Positions 35,401 to 47,500 of a stretch of DNA of 64,000 bases are shown here, in pieces (the first letter of the stretch is position 1; each line of letters begins with the position of its first letter). A program made the translations under genes and the position numbers. This stretch comes from Anarhynchus alexandrinus. Lineage: Eukaryota; Chordata; Aves; Charadriiformes; Charadriidae. The stretch lies in the NCBI GenBank assembly GCA_008711295.1, contig VUYV01000072.1, positions 3,563,691 through 3,627,690 on the forward strand, given 5' to 3'. The notes beneath the pieces were generated by a model. It saw only the letters and a program-made list of their open reading frames with translations. It made no database searches and was not told the origin of the DNA.

Positions 35401-38400
35401 AAACCATGCTTCTTTAGCACAAGAAGGGTGACATTTAAATGTTACAAGAAGTCCATCTGAATGTTTTGCACGTTTATTGCCGATTTCTCTTTCTTCCAAG
35501 TCCCCGTAGTACTTAGCTGGCACAATCTCACCGGTCTTCCCCAGGTCTTCCCCACGCTGCATCACCGCATTGAGAGCAAACAGGAGCTGAGCTCCGCTGG
35601 CGTTTTTGGGAGGCAGCGCGGGTTTCTGTGCTCCTGCATTAACCAACAGCGCCAGCTGGAGTTGTGTCTCTCGCCTTGCCCTGCGGATGCTGCGGGGCTT
35701 TTGGGAAGAGCTTTCCGCTATCGTTTCAACTCTCCCAGGCACATTCCCTGGGAGCCAACAGGAGTTTTGCCGCTCTCTTCAAACTCCTTTCTCTTGATCA
35801 GAAAAAGAAATGTGTTTTCTCTATGAGTAGAGCATATAGACATAGGCCCATGTCACAAACATTCAGCATTATCATTTCATTTGGACCCAAATGTCATTTC
35901 TGTTGTCTGGACTTTGTTCTGGACTATTATGACAAACACAGTTATAGACAGACCCCAAGCTGGATATGGGGAGGATATGGTATGGATATATACCAGTAAA
36001 AGCCTGGACTGTAAATGGCGTTGCCAGAATGGAAAATACTTTTAAGGTCTGGTGTTTGATTTCATCCTCAATAATCTGTGAAGAAAAATCCTTTGTACAA
36101 AAGGAATGTTTTTAACGCAGAACTAGAGAAACTAAAGAATTCACATTAGTGCTCTGGGTATTGAATTTTCACAAAGCTTATTTAGTTGAGTGCTGGATAC
36201 CAAATTTACGTCCACGGAGATAATGTAAGTATATTTTTGCATATGGGGTATGCCATCATAATTAAATAAATAGGTAAAATCAGGATGAATTGCCCGTGCT
36301 GTCTCTATAGTCATAACTTGCACCATACTAACAAATGCTTTCAAGAAAACAAGGCGCATTCCTAAGCACAGTGAATTTAGTGACATACCACAGCTGAACA
36401 TCTGTGAGCACATCGCAGGTGAAAACTCCTGGCTTTCCTTTCTGCTGCAGCTCTGGGACACGTACTCCAAGAGCGGCATTGCTTGTCTCACCGGGGAGGA
36501 AATGGGAAATTTCATCCAAACCTTGGATCTAACTGAAAGCGAAGACAGAGCGGCTGATCCCTGCTGGCAAGTAAAGTGGCACCTGGGAAAGTTAATTAAA
36601 AAGGTATTTGGGAACCAAGGCGCTGAAACGGTGTGCTTGGTGATATTACTATTCGAAGAATCCTCTAACGGCAGAATAAAGGGGGGCTCTCGGGTTGTTT
36701 TATTGCAAAGCAATAGTCGTGCCATACCTTCAGCTGCAGAGTGCTTGCACTGAAGTGAAAAAAAAGCCATCCTGCCAGTGGTTTCACTACATTCAGGAAA
36801 TAATAAAGCAAAGACAATCAGTTTTTACTAAGCTAATTTCGGTGACAGGTTGGCTTAGCTGAGATACCTCAGGGTAGAAGTGCTTGACTTGAGCGTGTTT
36901 TCTACCTGACCATAGTGCTAGCAGAGGTGTCACTCCCTCTTTGGAAACACAGGGAGACTGGCATGAGAAAACGAGATGAAATGTAACATGGGGAGAGGTA
37001 AAAAGGTGCCTGAGAAAAGGTCTAGTCGTGAGTTAGGTAATGCATTAGGGGAGGAAAGAGCGAGGCGAGCGAGCACGCAGCATCGGGCACGGCACCTTCC
37101 CAGCTCAGCATTCGGAGAACACCATCTCCTGCGTGACTTACACACAATACATATAATTTTTGGCTACAGAGAAGAAAATAAGCCTGGCTGAAAAATCAGA
37201 AAGGCTAAAATCTTCTGGAATAGTTTTCAAAATCCCATCTCTGGCACATAAAAAAAGCTCATACATAAAAATTCACTCCTGGTTGAAACTTACCTGGCAA
37301 ATCTTGTGGCCCAAAATAGATCCTTTATTTGTATTCGGAGATCTCAGCTCCTTTGGTGGAAGTTCTGTCAGTGAATTCCCTGAACTTCTGCAGAAGGAAA
37401 ACGTTGTTTTATTTGGTGGCCATTTACACATCTAATATATCTACGAGCTCCCCGAATGCTTAAAAAAAAAGATAGCCTGGGTGCCAGAAATAATAAATGA
37501 CGATGGTGATAATGATAATAACAATATAGATGGATGGATAGACAGATAAATAGAAGTGTGACAGGGCAGAACCCATCAGTAAGTGGCAACAGGGGGCCTG
37601 TGTTAGTCACCTGGGTAAATCATCTCAACCCATCAGCGTGTTTGCTGCAGCTGCAGCACCGCCGGTAACCAGAGTCGTTCGTTCCAGCAGTGAGCAAACG
37701 GTTATAAAGAAGGGGAATGCATAAAGCAAGATATGCTGGCTTAAGGGCTTAGATACATAGCTAGGCAGAGGTATAAACATAAATGAAATTTAATTTCTCA
37801 GAGCTAGGATCCCACAGAAGTGCACACCGCCAAGTGTTCTGCGAATGGCAGGCGATGCTTGTACACTGTATCTCTTCTTCTTTGAGAAAAGCACGAGGGT
37901 CAAAGTTTCCCAGAGACTTAAAGCCCGGATGGCTGAGCTCTCTTGAAAACGTTTTCCCACGTATTTCATTACATAAAAGATGTAAACATAGAAACACTTC
38001 ATTACAGCAAATCAATAGGCTTTTTTTGATTTGCTTGTTGATCAAATCCAGAACACCCTTTATTCACAAGTTTGAGAAAGGAGTGTCTTTTTTCCTGCAC
38101 CTATCAGTCTCTGCTGACAAACTAATTCATTTTCTCTGTGTTTGTTGACAGATGGTGTCGGGAAGCTTCGAGGAAAACATATCTGCAGTCAATGGTATTA
38201 TAATAATCTTATTATCTGTGGCAAAAAGGAGCTGTTAGTGGCACCTGGTGTGTAATGACTCAATTTTTTAAAAGTGCAGAAAACACTGACTAAGATCTTG
38301 TACTGGCAGCAAGTCGTTGAAAAGTGATCACATATTACTAGAAGGCAAATTTCCAGGAGCCAGAAATATGGGCAAGTGGTTAGAGGGAGGTAACCGAGGT

Positions 38401-40863
38401 GGACGCAGAGGGACTCGGCCTCTAGAGCTCAGTCCCACAGTGTTACGGGGACATGGGAACAGTCTGCTCTCCTGGGAACAAGCGGCACCGAGCTGCTGCA
38501 CGCGTGGATCAGTTAAGGAATAGCTCTGCTGAAGCTCCTACAGCTCTAAACACGTTGAGCAAAAGCATTACGACCTCCTAGTGGAAATTCATATCCAGTA
38601 CCTAAAGGGGGCCTACAGGAGAGCTGGGGAAGGACTTTTTACTAGGGCATGTAGCGATAGGACGAGGGGGAATGGCTTCAAACTGGATGAGGGCAGGTTT
38701 AGATTAAATATTAGGAAGAAGTTTTTCACTTTGAGGGTGGTGAGGCACTGGAACAGGTTGCCCAGAGAGGTTGTTGAGGCCCCATCCCTGGAGGTGTTCA
38801 AGGCCAGGCTGGACGTGGCCTTGGGCAACCTGGTCTGGTGGGAGGTGTCCCTGCCTATGGCAGGGGGGTTGGAACTCGATTATCTTCAAGGTCCTTTCCA
38901 ACCTAAACCATTCTATGATTCTATGATTCTTTGAAGAGCAAGAGAAATTTGAGCCTTATTAGCCAACATATAGCATTCAGTCTATGATTTCGTCAATTAA
39001 AAAAATGACATACCGATTCCTTAAAATCAGGTCGAATGGGAGAGACGTGCTTTCCAAGCTTCTTGCTTCTAACACAAAGTTCCTCTTCTGGTCTTGCCTT
39101 AGGTGACAGAGCCCTGACGCTGTCGCACGCCGATGGGCAGCCACCACGCGGTCCCATCAACAGGATCGCAGCGCATCTGACGGGCAACAGCAATAGGAAG
39201 AATTCCCTGTCTCCACGCAGTAAGGAAAAACCTTTAAACACAGTGAAAGATCTCAGAAATTACTCTCTCATTGCTAGCCTCGTGCTTACATACACTTTTT
39301 GATACTTGCATTGAGTTAACAGTAGGAAACAAATCATAAAAAGGTCTTCTAGTCCCAGACTGGTTTTTTTTCGGCTCATTCTCGCAGAACAGGGAGAAAG
39401 CCCATTGCCTCTGGGCACCTCCTTAACTTTTCTTCTGGAACCTTCATTAGGGGAAAAAAAAATAAGTATCCTTAAGGACACTCATTAGCACAGGGAACTG
39501 CTGGAGAGGGTCCAGCAAAGGGCTACGAAGATGATGAGGGAACTGGAGCATCTTTCTTATGAGGAAAAGCTGAGGGACTTGGGGCTTTTTAGTCTAGAAA
39601 AAAGAAGACTGAGGGGGGATCTTCTCAATGCTTATAAATCCTTAAAGGGAGGGTGCCAGGGGGATGGGAACAGTCTTTTTTCAGTGGTGCCCAGTGATAA
39701 GACAAGAGGTAACGGGCACAAATTTGAACACCGGAAGTTCCATCTAAACATGAGGAGGGACTTCTCTCCTGTGCGGGTGGCAGAGCACTGGCACAGGCTG
39801 CCCAGAGAGGTGGGGGAGTCTCCCACTCTGGAGCCATTCCAAACCCGCCTGGACGCTGTCCTGTGCAATCTGCTGTAGTTGCCCCTGCTCTGGCAGGGAA
39901 GTTGGACTGGATGATCTCCAGAGGTCCCTTCCAACCCTGACCATTCTGTGATCCTGTGATTCTTCCTAATGTTAGGTTTTCCTCTTTTCTTTCCTTTAAT
40001 TTCCTTCTGTTAGCTGTGTGACCAGCTGCTATGGTGACAGACCTATTAGCAGTGCAAGACACACGGGAGAGATTTGACATTCAGGCCATATTAATGAAAG
40101 GCTTGGTAGGGTTTCTACAGCTTTGGAGGGTATCAGACACAAATGGATATTTTAACTTTGTTACTAACAACATGATGATTTTTCTCTTATTTGGGAGCGC
40201 AAAAATTAAAAATGAAGGTAGTTCACGTTAATTCCCATATAGAGCTAAACAGCTTAATTCTGGACCTTCAAATTATTTTGAGAATGGACCTAATGAGCCA
40301 CTGGGAAGAGCGGGTTTCCTTACTTTGTTATTAAAAACCAGACTCCCTGACTAGCGGACACCTGGCTTCACTACCTGGCTTTTAAGATAACATTTTCTCT
40401 CTTTTTTTCCCAAGTAGATTCCTCACCCAGAAGAGGGAACGGACAAAAAATAAGCAACTGGGAATCGTCAAGGAAAGGCCACTCTTTCCTGTACAACGTG
40501 GAGCTGAGAAACGGCGAGTTAGTGATACCCCAAACGGGCTTTTATTACATCTACTCACAAACTTATTTTCGTTTCCGTGAAAACGAGAACGAGGATTCAG
40601 ATTTGCTGGCACAAATCAGGAACCCCAAACAGCTTGTCCAATACGTTTACAAACTGACTAATTACCCGGAGCCCATTTTGCTCATGAAAAGCGCAAGAAC
40701 AAGCTGCTGGTCTAAAAAGGCTGAATATGGACTTTATTCCATCTACCAAGGTGGTGTGTTTCAGCTGAAACGAGAGGACAGGATTTTTGTCTCTGTCAGT
40801 AACGGTGACATAGTTGACATGGACAAAGAAGCAAGTTTTTTTGGAGCCTTTATGATCGGTTAA
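32326..40863 (+). CDS. TNFSF10: TNF superfamily member 10 (TRAIL), five coding exons
   Basis: TRAIL is a type II membrane ligand that trimerises and binds death receptors, recruiting FADD and caspase-8; it can be shed. Joining 32326-32451, 36451-36603, 38152-38194, 39103-39219 and 40418-40863 gives 885 nt, 294 residues plus TAA, against 281 in human. All four introns start GT and end AG. Residues 1-13 are cytoplasmic, about 14-36 form the signal anchor ([20 protein letters not shown]), 37-125 the stalk, and about 126-294 the TNF homology domain, with [22 protein letters not shown] and the terminal FFGAFMIG. Cys243 (codon 40705-40707, in ARTSCWSK) corresponds to the zinc-binding cysteine unique to TRAIL (human Cys230). 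Possible N-glycosylation sites are Asn102 (NIS) and Asn147 (NSS). The exon pattern, including the 43-nt exon 3, matches the mammalian gene. GHSR follows in the same orientation, as in mammals. No frameshift or stop is seen. Confidence 0.96.
32452..36450 (+). other. TNFSF10: TNFSF10 intron 1 (4.0 kb)
   Basis: GT (GTCGGT) to AG (TTTCTGCTGCAG). Contains a purine minisatellite at its 5' end (32,587-32,778). A GC-richer patch at 35,520-35,760 has an open - strand frame with no recognisable domain. The rest is unremarkable. Confidence 0.85.
32587..32778 (+). repeat. Purine-rich minisatellite in TNFSF10 intron 1
   Basis: About 190 bp built from variants of GCAGGAGAGATGGCGA and GGAGAGCTGGAGA, almost wholly purine apart from C/T at fixed places in the unit. 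Units recur in larger blocks (GCAGGAGAGATGGCGAGCAG occurs twice), so unequal exchange or slippage has copied groups of units. It begins about 135 bp after the exon 1 donor. The lack of stops in several frames creates long false open frames on both strands. Confidence 0.9.
36451..36603 (+). CDS. TNFSF10: TNFSF10 coding exon 2 (stalk)
   Basis: Codes for 51 residues (43-93), phase 0 at both ends, between TCTGCTGCAG and [18 protein letters not shown] near the start and DPCWQVKW near the end are family anchors; the middle ([20 protein letters not shown]) is divergent and accounts for part of the extra length over human. Supports the extracellular stalk. Confidence 0.94.
36604..38151 (+). other. 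TNFSF10: TNFSF10 intron 2
   Basis: 1,548 bp, GTATTT to TTGTTGACAG. A GATG/GATA-type degenerate simple repeat lies at about 37,498-37,553. No other element recognised. Confidence 0.85.
38152..38194 (+). CDS. TNFSF10: TNFSF10 coding exon 3 (43-nt mini-exon)
   Basis: [14 protein letters not shown] plus the first base of the next codon (residues 94-107), donor GTATTA. Chosen because it follows a good acceptor (TTTGTTGACAG), has exactly the phase change needed (0 to 1), and has the 43-nt length of the mammalian exon 3 as I recall it. It contains a glycosylation sequon, NIS. Confidence 0.85.
38195..39102 (+). other. TNFSF10: TNFSF10 intron 3
   Basis: 908 bp, GTATTA to CTTGCCTTAG; carries a sense-oriented CR1 fragment (38,593-38,934). 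Confidence 0.85.
38593..38934 (+). mobile_element. CR1 retroposon, 5'-truncated, in TNFSF10 intron 3
   Basis: CR1 3' end in gene orientation. It translates nearly unbroken as [20 protein letters not shown] through [20 protein letters not shown], and ends with CTATGATTCTATGATTCT. The intact frame and the duplicated 8-mer tail suggest one of the younger copies here. Confidence 0.96.
39103..39219 (+). CDS. TNFSF10: TNFSF10 coding exon 4 (start of TNF homology domain)
   Basis: 117 nt, phase 1 at both ends; acceptor CTTGCCTTAG, donor GTAAGG. Residues 108-146 include [10 protein letters not shown], the conserved first strand of the TNF homology domain (human counterpart RVAAHITGT). Confidence 0.94.
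39220..40417 (+). other. TNFSF10: TNFSF10 intron 4
   Basis: 1,198 bp, GTAAGG to TTCCCAAGTAG; more than a third of it is one sense-oriented CR1 copy (39,495-39,965). Confidence 0.85.
39495..39965 (+). mobile_element. CR1 retroposon, 5'-truncated, in TNFSF10 intron 4
   Basis: About 470 bp in gene orientation, open from 39,531 to 39,878: [20 protein letters not shown], then [20 protein letters not shown], ending TGTGATCCTGTGATTCT. Same lineage as the 10,846 and 63,820 copies. Confidence 0.96.
40418..40863 (+). CDS. TNFSF10: TNFSF10 coding exon 5 (receptor-binding TNF domain)
   Basis: 446 nt from AAGTAG|ATTCC to TAA at 40861-40863; residues 147-294. Carries most of the jelly-roll: [30 protein letters not shown] with the zinc-site cysteine, [28 protein letters not shown] and the C-terminus FFGAFMIG. 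Intact. Confidence 0.97.
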
Positions 40864-41463
40864 AAGGTGAACCTCATGCTCCAAAGGAGCCAGTTTTCCT
40901 AGTCAGGACCAGCTTAAAATTCTATAAAATAGGGGATAGCGAGCAAACACCGTAGCAATACCGACAACACCAGACTCCCCTTTCTCAGCTCACTCAGCGC
41001 GAGGTCCGACCGTGCCCAATACTCTCCCACCAGCCGGGAAGGAGCAGCAGCAGCAGCTGGCTGCAGCTGTGGGTGGTGGTGCTTTTGCACAGGCACGGGC
41101 ACCCGGCTGGGGACGTGCGAGGATTTCACACACCACAGGTGATACCTTCGGCCAGAACCCCAGGCAGGTAAGCGCTCGCCACCACCTCCGCAGAGATGCT
41201 CCACACCGGCTCAGCCGTGGCAGGTGGGATGGAGGATGCTCTGGGTCCGGTCGCTTGAGGCTGAGACTGGACATCAAATTTTATTCGTGGTCTCCGCTGG
41301 GACCCCGTCTTGAATATCTCAGCTCCCCTAAGGAGCCTTTGGCAAGTGCTGCTTCCCAGATGCCCGTGGAATTACTCTGGAAGGTTTTGTTTGAACCTGA
41401 GTTTTACAAAAGTTGGAAGGCCATCAGAAACTCAAACCGCACGTCTTCATCTCGTCTAATAAA
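40864..41463 (+). other. TNFSF10: Probable TNFSF10 3' UTR
   Basis: Non-coding sequence from the stop codon to the first AATAAA (41,458-41,463). The cleavage site is not determinable from sequence; later AT-rich sequence could carry alternative sites. Confidence 0.45.
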
Positions 41464-41585
41464 GCACTTAAGCGCCTAATTAATTTTAAGCACACGAACG
41501 GTCTGACTGAATCAGGGTGTTTACATGCTTGAAATTAAATATGTGCTTAAGCATTTTTCAGGATCATGGCTTGAGTAAACACATT
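41455..41585. repeat. Old palindromic MITE-like repeat
   Basis: The left arm (AAAGCACTTAAGCGCCTAAT, about 41,461-41,496) is an imperfect inverted repeat of the right arm (ATGTGCTTAAGCATTTTTCA and the bases before it, about 41,525-41,562), around a TGACTGAATCAGGG centre. From memory, the AAGCACATGCTTAA arms and GGATCAGGGC-type ending recall an ancient palindromic repeat common in birds, turtles and crocodilians. I cannot name the family. Confidence 0.6.
41458..41463 (+). terminator. TNFSF10: Candidate polyadenylation signal of TNFSF10
   Basis: AATAAA about 595 bp after the stop codon, at the left edge of an old palindromic repeat, so the repeat may have supplied it. Confidence 0.45.
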
Positions 41586-44500
41586 AGTCTGTCTTAATCA
41601 GGATATTGTACATAAAACCAGCTGCTGAAATGGCACAGAAGAGGTTTTGAAATCAATCAGTATTTTGATCAGCACATTATGATAGTGCCTATTTACTTAA
41701 TTGCTGCGCTGCAAAGATTTCACCAGGTTTCCAGCAGGTTCAGTAATGTAGTTGCTGTTACACTTGTTGACAGCAAGTACTTCATCCAGGAAAAAAAAAG
41801 TGTTTTTCTGTAAATACTGAATTCTGTCAGACATTTGCCACAAATTAAGCATGACATGGTTCTTCCATGTTTATTTTTACTGGCCTGTGTTTGGTAGGAT
41901 GTAATGCAGAACAATACACCCCAATGACTAATATTTTAAGGAAAACATACACAACTATCTGTACTTAAATGTTTAAGAGCTGCAATTTGGGTAATGCTTT
42001 TTTGATTTTCATTTTATGTTTAGGAATGGGTGGAAAATGTTCATAATTTTTGTTTAAACTATAATTTTTTTAAAAATGGCTACTATATTTTTTAACTTTA
42101 CAAGTGGGACTGTTTTATAGTTAAAAAAAAAAAAGAAAAAAAAGGATTTACAAGTGTAAGCTGTGTGGCTTAGATCCACAGCATAAATCAAGTAGCATTA
42201 ATCAGCACATCCGCATCATTGTCAGTGGAGCTATACCAGTTTGCACCAGGAGTGCATTTTGCCCAGGTTCGGAGAAAACGGTGGGGAAAAGAAGGTGAAA
42301 GTGAAAAAAAATTGGAGGGGAAAGGAAGACAGTTGTTCTGCGAATGTTAATTTACATCAACAGAATGATGCCAGGAGAAAATCCGCTTGTCTGGTTTTTT
42401 AATACTCTAAGGTTGCCGTGGGAACCCTCGCATTCACCTCCACATTGTGGTAATTAAATCACTGTACAGCCCTTGCATAGGGGCCTCATGAGTAAACATG
42501 CATCACTGATCTTACTACTTTGTCGACAAGAGGAAATGAATAGACACGAGCCCCTGCATTTATTTTGTCATTCAGAAAAGCCGGTACATCAGTTCACTTA
42601 AAAAACCCATCTTTGAGCAGCAAGAGAAGAATTTCAGGAATACCCTCCTTTTGACAGGTTGGGACAAAGAAACACACTGCCGTAAGCCTAAAATGATGAG
42701 TTTTACCTTTTGTCTGCTGTTTTATCATAGCGTCACCCGAACTGTTTTCAGTGGGAATCGAATACGTGAAATTCTTCACGGTTTACTGGAACACTTGGGT
42801 TTGCCTCAGTCTCGAATCACCTGTTCCAACAGAGAACAGAAAATAGTTCTACAGTTTTCTTTCTGATTTCAGTATTTCGTTCAGAAATTTTCTGCCTGCC
42901 AGAAAAGGCTAAGGAGAACAAAGCTGTTGCCTACATATCTGGATGTCTCCTCCTGTATCGGACAAACTACTTTTGTAAGTTCTCCTTACAAATGGGCCGG
43001 CCTTTTTTGATCTCAGCACAGGGTTGACCTATGTTATCAGCTTTGAGGGGTTTTGTAGCAATTTATTATATTAAAAAGTTTGTGTGTTTTTTTTAAGAAA
43101 TGTTATTTTAGGAGTTCGTTGGAAAGAAAATTTATTTGAACTGTGAAAAAGTATTTCAGATTTACTGGTGGCAGCTTAGAGTCAGAAACCCTCCCTGATG
43201 GCTAAGAACCCATTGTGTAACACAGGAGTCGTGGCTGCTGGAAAGGGCTGGAAGGGAACTGGGGGGACTCCACAAACTCGCAGCTGATGCTGAGACAAAC
43301 TCTGTTACTCAGATTTTTTTTCTCCGTGTTCTCTCCTCATCTCTCAATATAGAAGACCATGCCGGCTGCCACTTGAGGAAGACTCCCTGGCATTATCTTC
43401 CTTTTTGTTCTAAATGTACATATTCTTGCTCTCTGCATGCAGAGCACATCTCAACAGGGATCACACCGAATAACCATATTTTATTTCTGCGTAATCCAAA
43501 GGCGTGCTTGCCAGGTATTCTCTTGGGGAGAGGTCATCACGCGATATCAGAAAGGACACATTTGCAGGTGAATGGAAAGACATAGCAAGTTGTGTTTGTA
43601 CATTTGCACCCTGAATCACACTTTTCATCTCACTTTATGTTGAACGGCGAATGTAGCAGATTTTTATTTGTGGATGTAGGTTGCAGTAACATGTAAATAT
43701 TGTAATTTTTCTACATGCATTTTATATAAAACATTTTTAGAAATAGTTATTTAGTCCTGCAGTGATTGTTGGTTTCATCCTATGGCTTCCATAACGACAA
43801 CCCAGCCTCACATAATTTGAAATCGTTTCTCTGACATTGGTTGGTGTCAGTTATAATCCATTAAATGCCACAAACCGTTGCAACGCAAAGGACATAATGC
43901 AAGCCATTGAGCAATGCCGTATCATATAATGCTATATAATTGGCTTCCAGAGCCTGACTGGTGAACAGCATCTGGAAGCAGTACACTGAAGAAAACACTG
44001 AAAATGATCTCATGACCAGAGACTACAAAACCCTGAGCACTTTCCTTGGGGTCCTCCTCATGTTTCTGGGCTTTGGCAATTACTTAAGCATTGGGAAATG
44101 TATTTAGTATGGAAACATCTAATTCTTATCCATCGCCAAACTACAGTAGAAGATATATTGAATTCAGAGGGACAAGGACCATTTACACAGATGTTGTAAA
44201 GCAGCTGTAAACTGGAGATCCCCTAATGTTGAAAACAAACGCAGTCCCTGCCCCAAAAGCAAATACTGTTTCGTCTATCTGCTCCACTTCCAGAATTTGC
44301 CCCACCAACAAAGGGGATGAAACCCAAGCGAACCCTGGAAATTCAACAAGACATGAAGGCACCATCTAACCTGAACCCAGCGCTGAGATGGGAGAGGGGG
44401 TGGGTTTGTCCTGCGCGTGCAGAGAAGGGCTACGGCTGGAGCAGCAGCAACGTGCCACAGCAGGGAAAGCTGGGGGAAAAAAACCTTTGGAAAATTGCCC

Positions 44501-47500
44501 CCACCTTAGCCACCCCCAAGGGCTGTTTCACCTCTGTGTGTCTCCCCTGGCTTCTCTTAGCAGTTCCCAATATTATCTTTACTGTCACTGTAGTGGGCTC
44601 TGGCAGACCCCCACATGGCTGTTGTACGTGCCGCACATCTACGTGATTAACAGAAGGATGCTTGCCTCCCTAACGCACTCATAATCTAAATACATTTAGC
44701 CCAGTGTTTGGTTTAGGCTTTATTCGGAATAGCTGGGCATGCCTCGAGCCTCGGTAATCAGACGAGTAGGTCTGTGTGCGCGGCTCTCTCCACATCCATG
44801 CCGAGCCCCACTGGAACCAGTATGCCATCACTGGGGAGGAGCAGCCCCTGCGCCTGCAGCCCTAAATTGCAGGGATGCCCCCAGGTTTTAAAAAGAAATG
44901 GTTCCTTTCTTAGAGACTGCTTTTATTTCAGCAGAGGGTTCTCTCTTCTCTGGTGTTTCCATGGGGAAGGGGACATGGCAGCTAACTGGCTTTTATTGTA
45001 CCTTTCATCACTTCATGGAAACGGACTTCTATTTTTTGCCTCTCTTTGCCTTAGTAAATGTAACTATTATTGTTTGTATTGCAGCAGTATTCACTGCCCA
45101 AGCAGGGATGCATTTGTTGTACTCCCTGCAAACAGTTAAAAAGCCTGATTCAGACACTGAGATTCATAATTTATAGTTTTCAGATTACATCTAAATATTT
45201 GGGTCTGAGAAAAGACTGAATGTAATGATCAATATAACATAAATAAGCACACTGAGACAAGATCTCATTCATCCCTCCAAGGCACCTTCTGCCATTCAGT
45301 AGCAGAAATGGAAGACAGATTAGAATATCGTTGGGTCTGATCCAATTTTCACAGGTGGTTTTTTTTTTCATGTAGAGTTACGTGGAAGTTTGTAGCAATT
45401 TTCATCAGAATCATCCAACACTTGGTTCTCCATAACTTTTATCTGCATTAACAGATTGATATTGCATGCTGTATCACATGTTCAAAATCATTAATTTTCC
45501 TCTGATTACCAGGGTACCGCAGTTACCTGCCTGACCGCGCATCACTGCTGCTTTGTAATACCACGGCTTTTCCTGAGACATTCATAATCCGAACCTATAT
45601 AGACATTTCCATTCATTTCTTCTGAAAGTTCTAGAGGTGACATTGAGTTGGGACACTGAGTCATGACAGAAGTGCTGTCAAACTGCTCGTGGTCAGTGAG
45701 ACGGGGCTGCAGCTTATGGCAGAAGCCTGTCGGTTTAAGCAGCTTCCCATTTTTACAGGCTGTTCTACCACAGTTAATGTAAATCACACTCCTTGTCTTT
45801 GATGCACATAATACTTTTGCACTGAACACGTCACGTATACAACAGTCACGGCATTAACAAACATTGGAGAATCCAAAGTTGTTCAAACTGCCTTTCAGAA
45901 ACCAGCGATTTAAACCCAGCAGAATCCGAAGCATAAATTCCTCCTCAAGATACTTTTGATTTTGTCTGACTGTGAATTCTTCAGCTCCTATTATTCGCAA
46001 TTTGTATTGAGTCATGGGTATTTAGCCCATATAACTACTGGTAGAAGACAAAGTGGATTAACTGCAGATTTGCTGGTGAATTGAGCCAAGTTATCTCTCC
46101 CCGTTTAACATGAGATAGACAGATCAACAAGAAAGTATGACCAATTAACTATGCTATCCCATCCCGCATGTTTTGGCACTAAGAGAACTCAAATCGTAAT
46201 GGATATTAATAAACACAGGTAAGCCAGGTGAACATCTCCATCCAAAGCCAGGACAGCTTTGAGTCAACACCTGCAGATCTTCTTTAGAAAGACTGTCTAA
46301 TGATACTCAAAAAATGCAGGATACATCTCCTACTGCTCTCATGTTAGAAATTATTTACTAAACACCCTGTGCTTTTATCCCAGAGTAAGCGCACCTGTGA
46401 TGGATGAAGCGTATTCTCTCTCCACCTGGTGAACAAGTCCAACGAAGAGGGACATCAGTGGCCAGGGTGTGACCTAGCGGCACATTGAGCTGAAGCGCGG
46501 CGAAAAGCTACGTCTGAAACAGAGGCCTCGGAATTAGTGGCGTTAGAGCACGGCTTTGCTGATTAATAAACTAGCACTGGTTTGAAATCTGCTTGCAGAT
46601 GTTTACTGCCGTATAAACAACTGCAAAGTCATTTGGGCGCATTCTGGGGTTTACGCTATTAAGTTGGATTACCACTATTTCATCAGCGCTACTCACTGAT
46701 GATAGTTGCTAAACTGTAACCTTTGAAAGCATACACCAGATGCTACCTTCTGTTCTTAAAATACATTTATAATAAAAGTCAAAACATCTTCTGCCCCTGG
46801 ATATAATAAAAAACCTGCATTTGCTTTTCTGCGAATTGTTGGAGCTGCATAATTTTTAAATGGGAGATCTCTCCACTGAAGTCTGTTTTCCACTTTCTTC
46901 ATCTCTCCACAATAAAACCATAATCATTCTATACTCAAAGCCTTCAGATATTTCCATGACAACAAACAATGATATAAACAAGAATTAAAACTTTATTGGA
47001 TGGGAAGAAAATGGAAAGAATGGAACATAGGAGAGAGATTTCAAAACTCCATAAATAGAAGCTCTCTTCTGTCTTACCTCCAGTGCTCAATACAGTATTA
47101 ATGTTGCCAAAGAGAAGCACCAATATTTTAAGAGTTCCGAGAAAGGCAAATGTCCATCATAATGTGTGTGTGGGGGGTTAATTATTTTTTTAATATCCCT
47201 TTTGTTCATATATCCAGTTAGTGGACAAAACTGTGACTAAAAAGTCCTTAACTTCTGCCTCTTTCTCTCCATTTCTCTCATCCCAGTAACATCAGTGACT
47301 TCAATCTTTTCTGCAGTTGTTAAGGCAACATAAAAGTACTGTTCTTGCAGCTGAGGGCAAGTAGATAACTTTCTGGAGCCTAAAGCCATCTTCTCTCACA
47401 GCTCTTACATCTTCTGTCACCGCTATCTTCACCACTGTCCTTCAGCATATGCAAAGCAGAGGCAGGGATTCATTATTGTGCAACGTTTGTGGGATGCCAA

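Noticed and set aside
35347..35742. 131-codon - strand frame containing [10 protein letters not shown], recalling a dibasic site followed by a secretin-family HSDG start
   Set aside because: No signal peptide, the sequence after HSDG does not continue like any secretin-family peptide, no amidation site, and it lies inside TNFSF10 intron 1. Four matching residues are chance.
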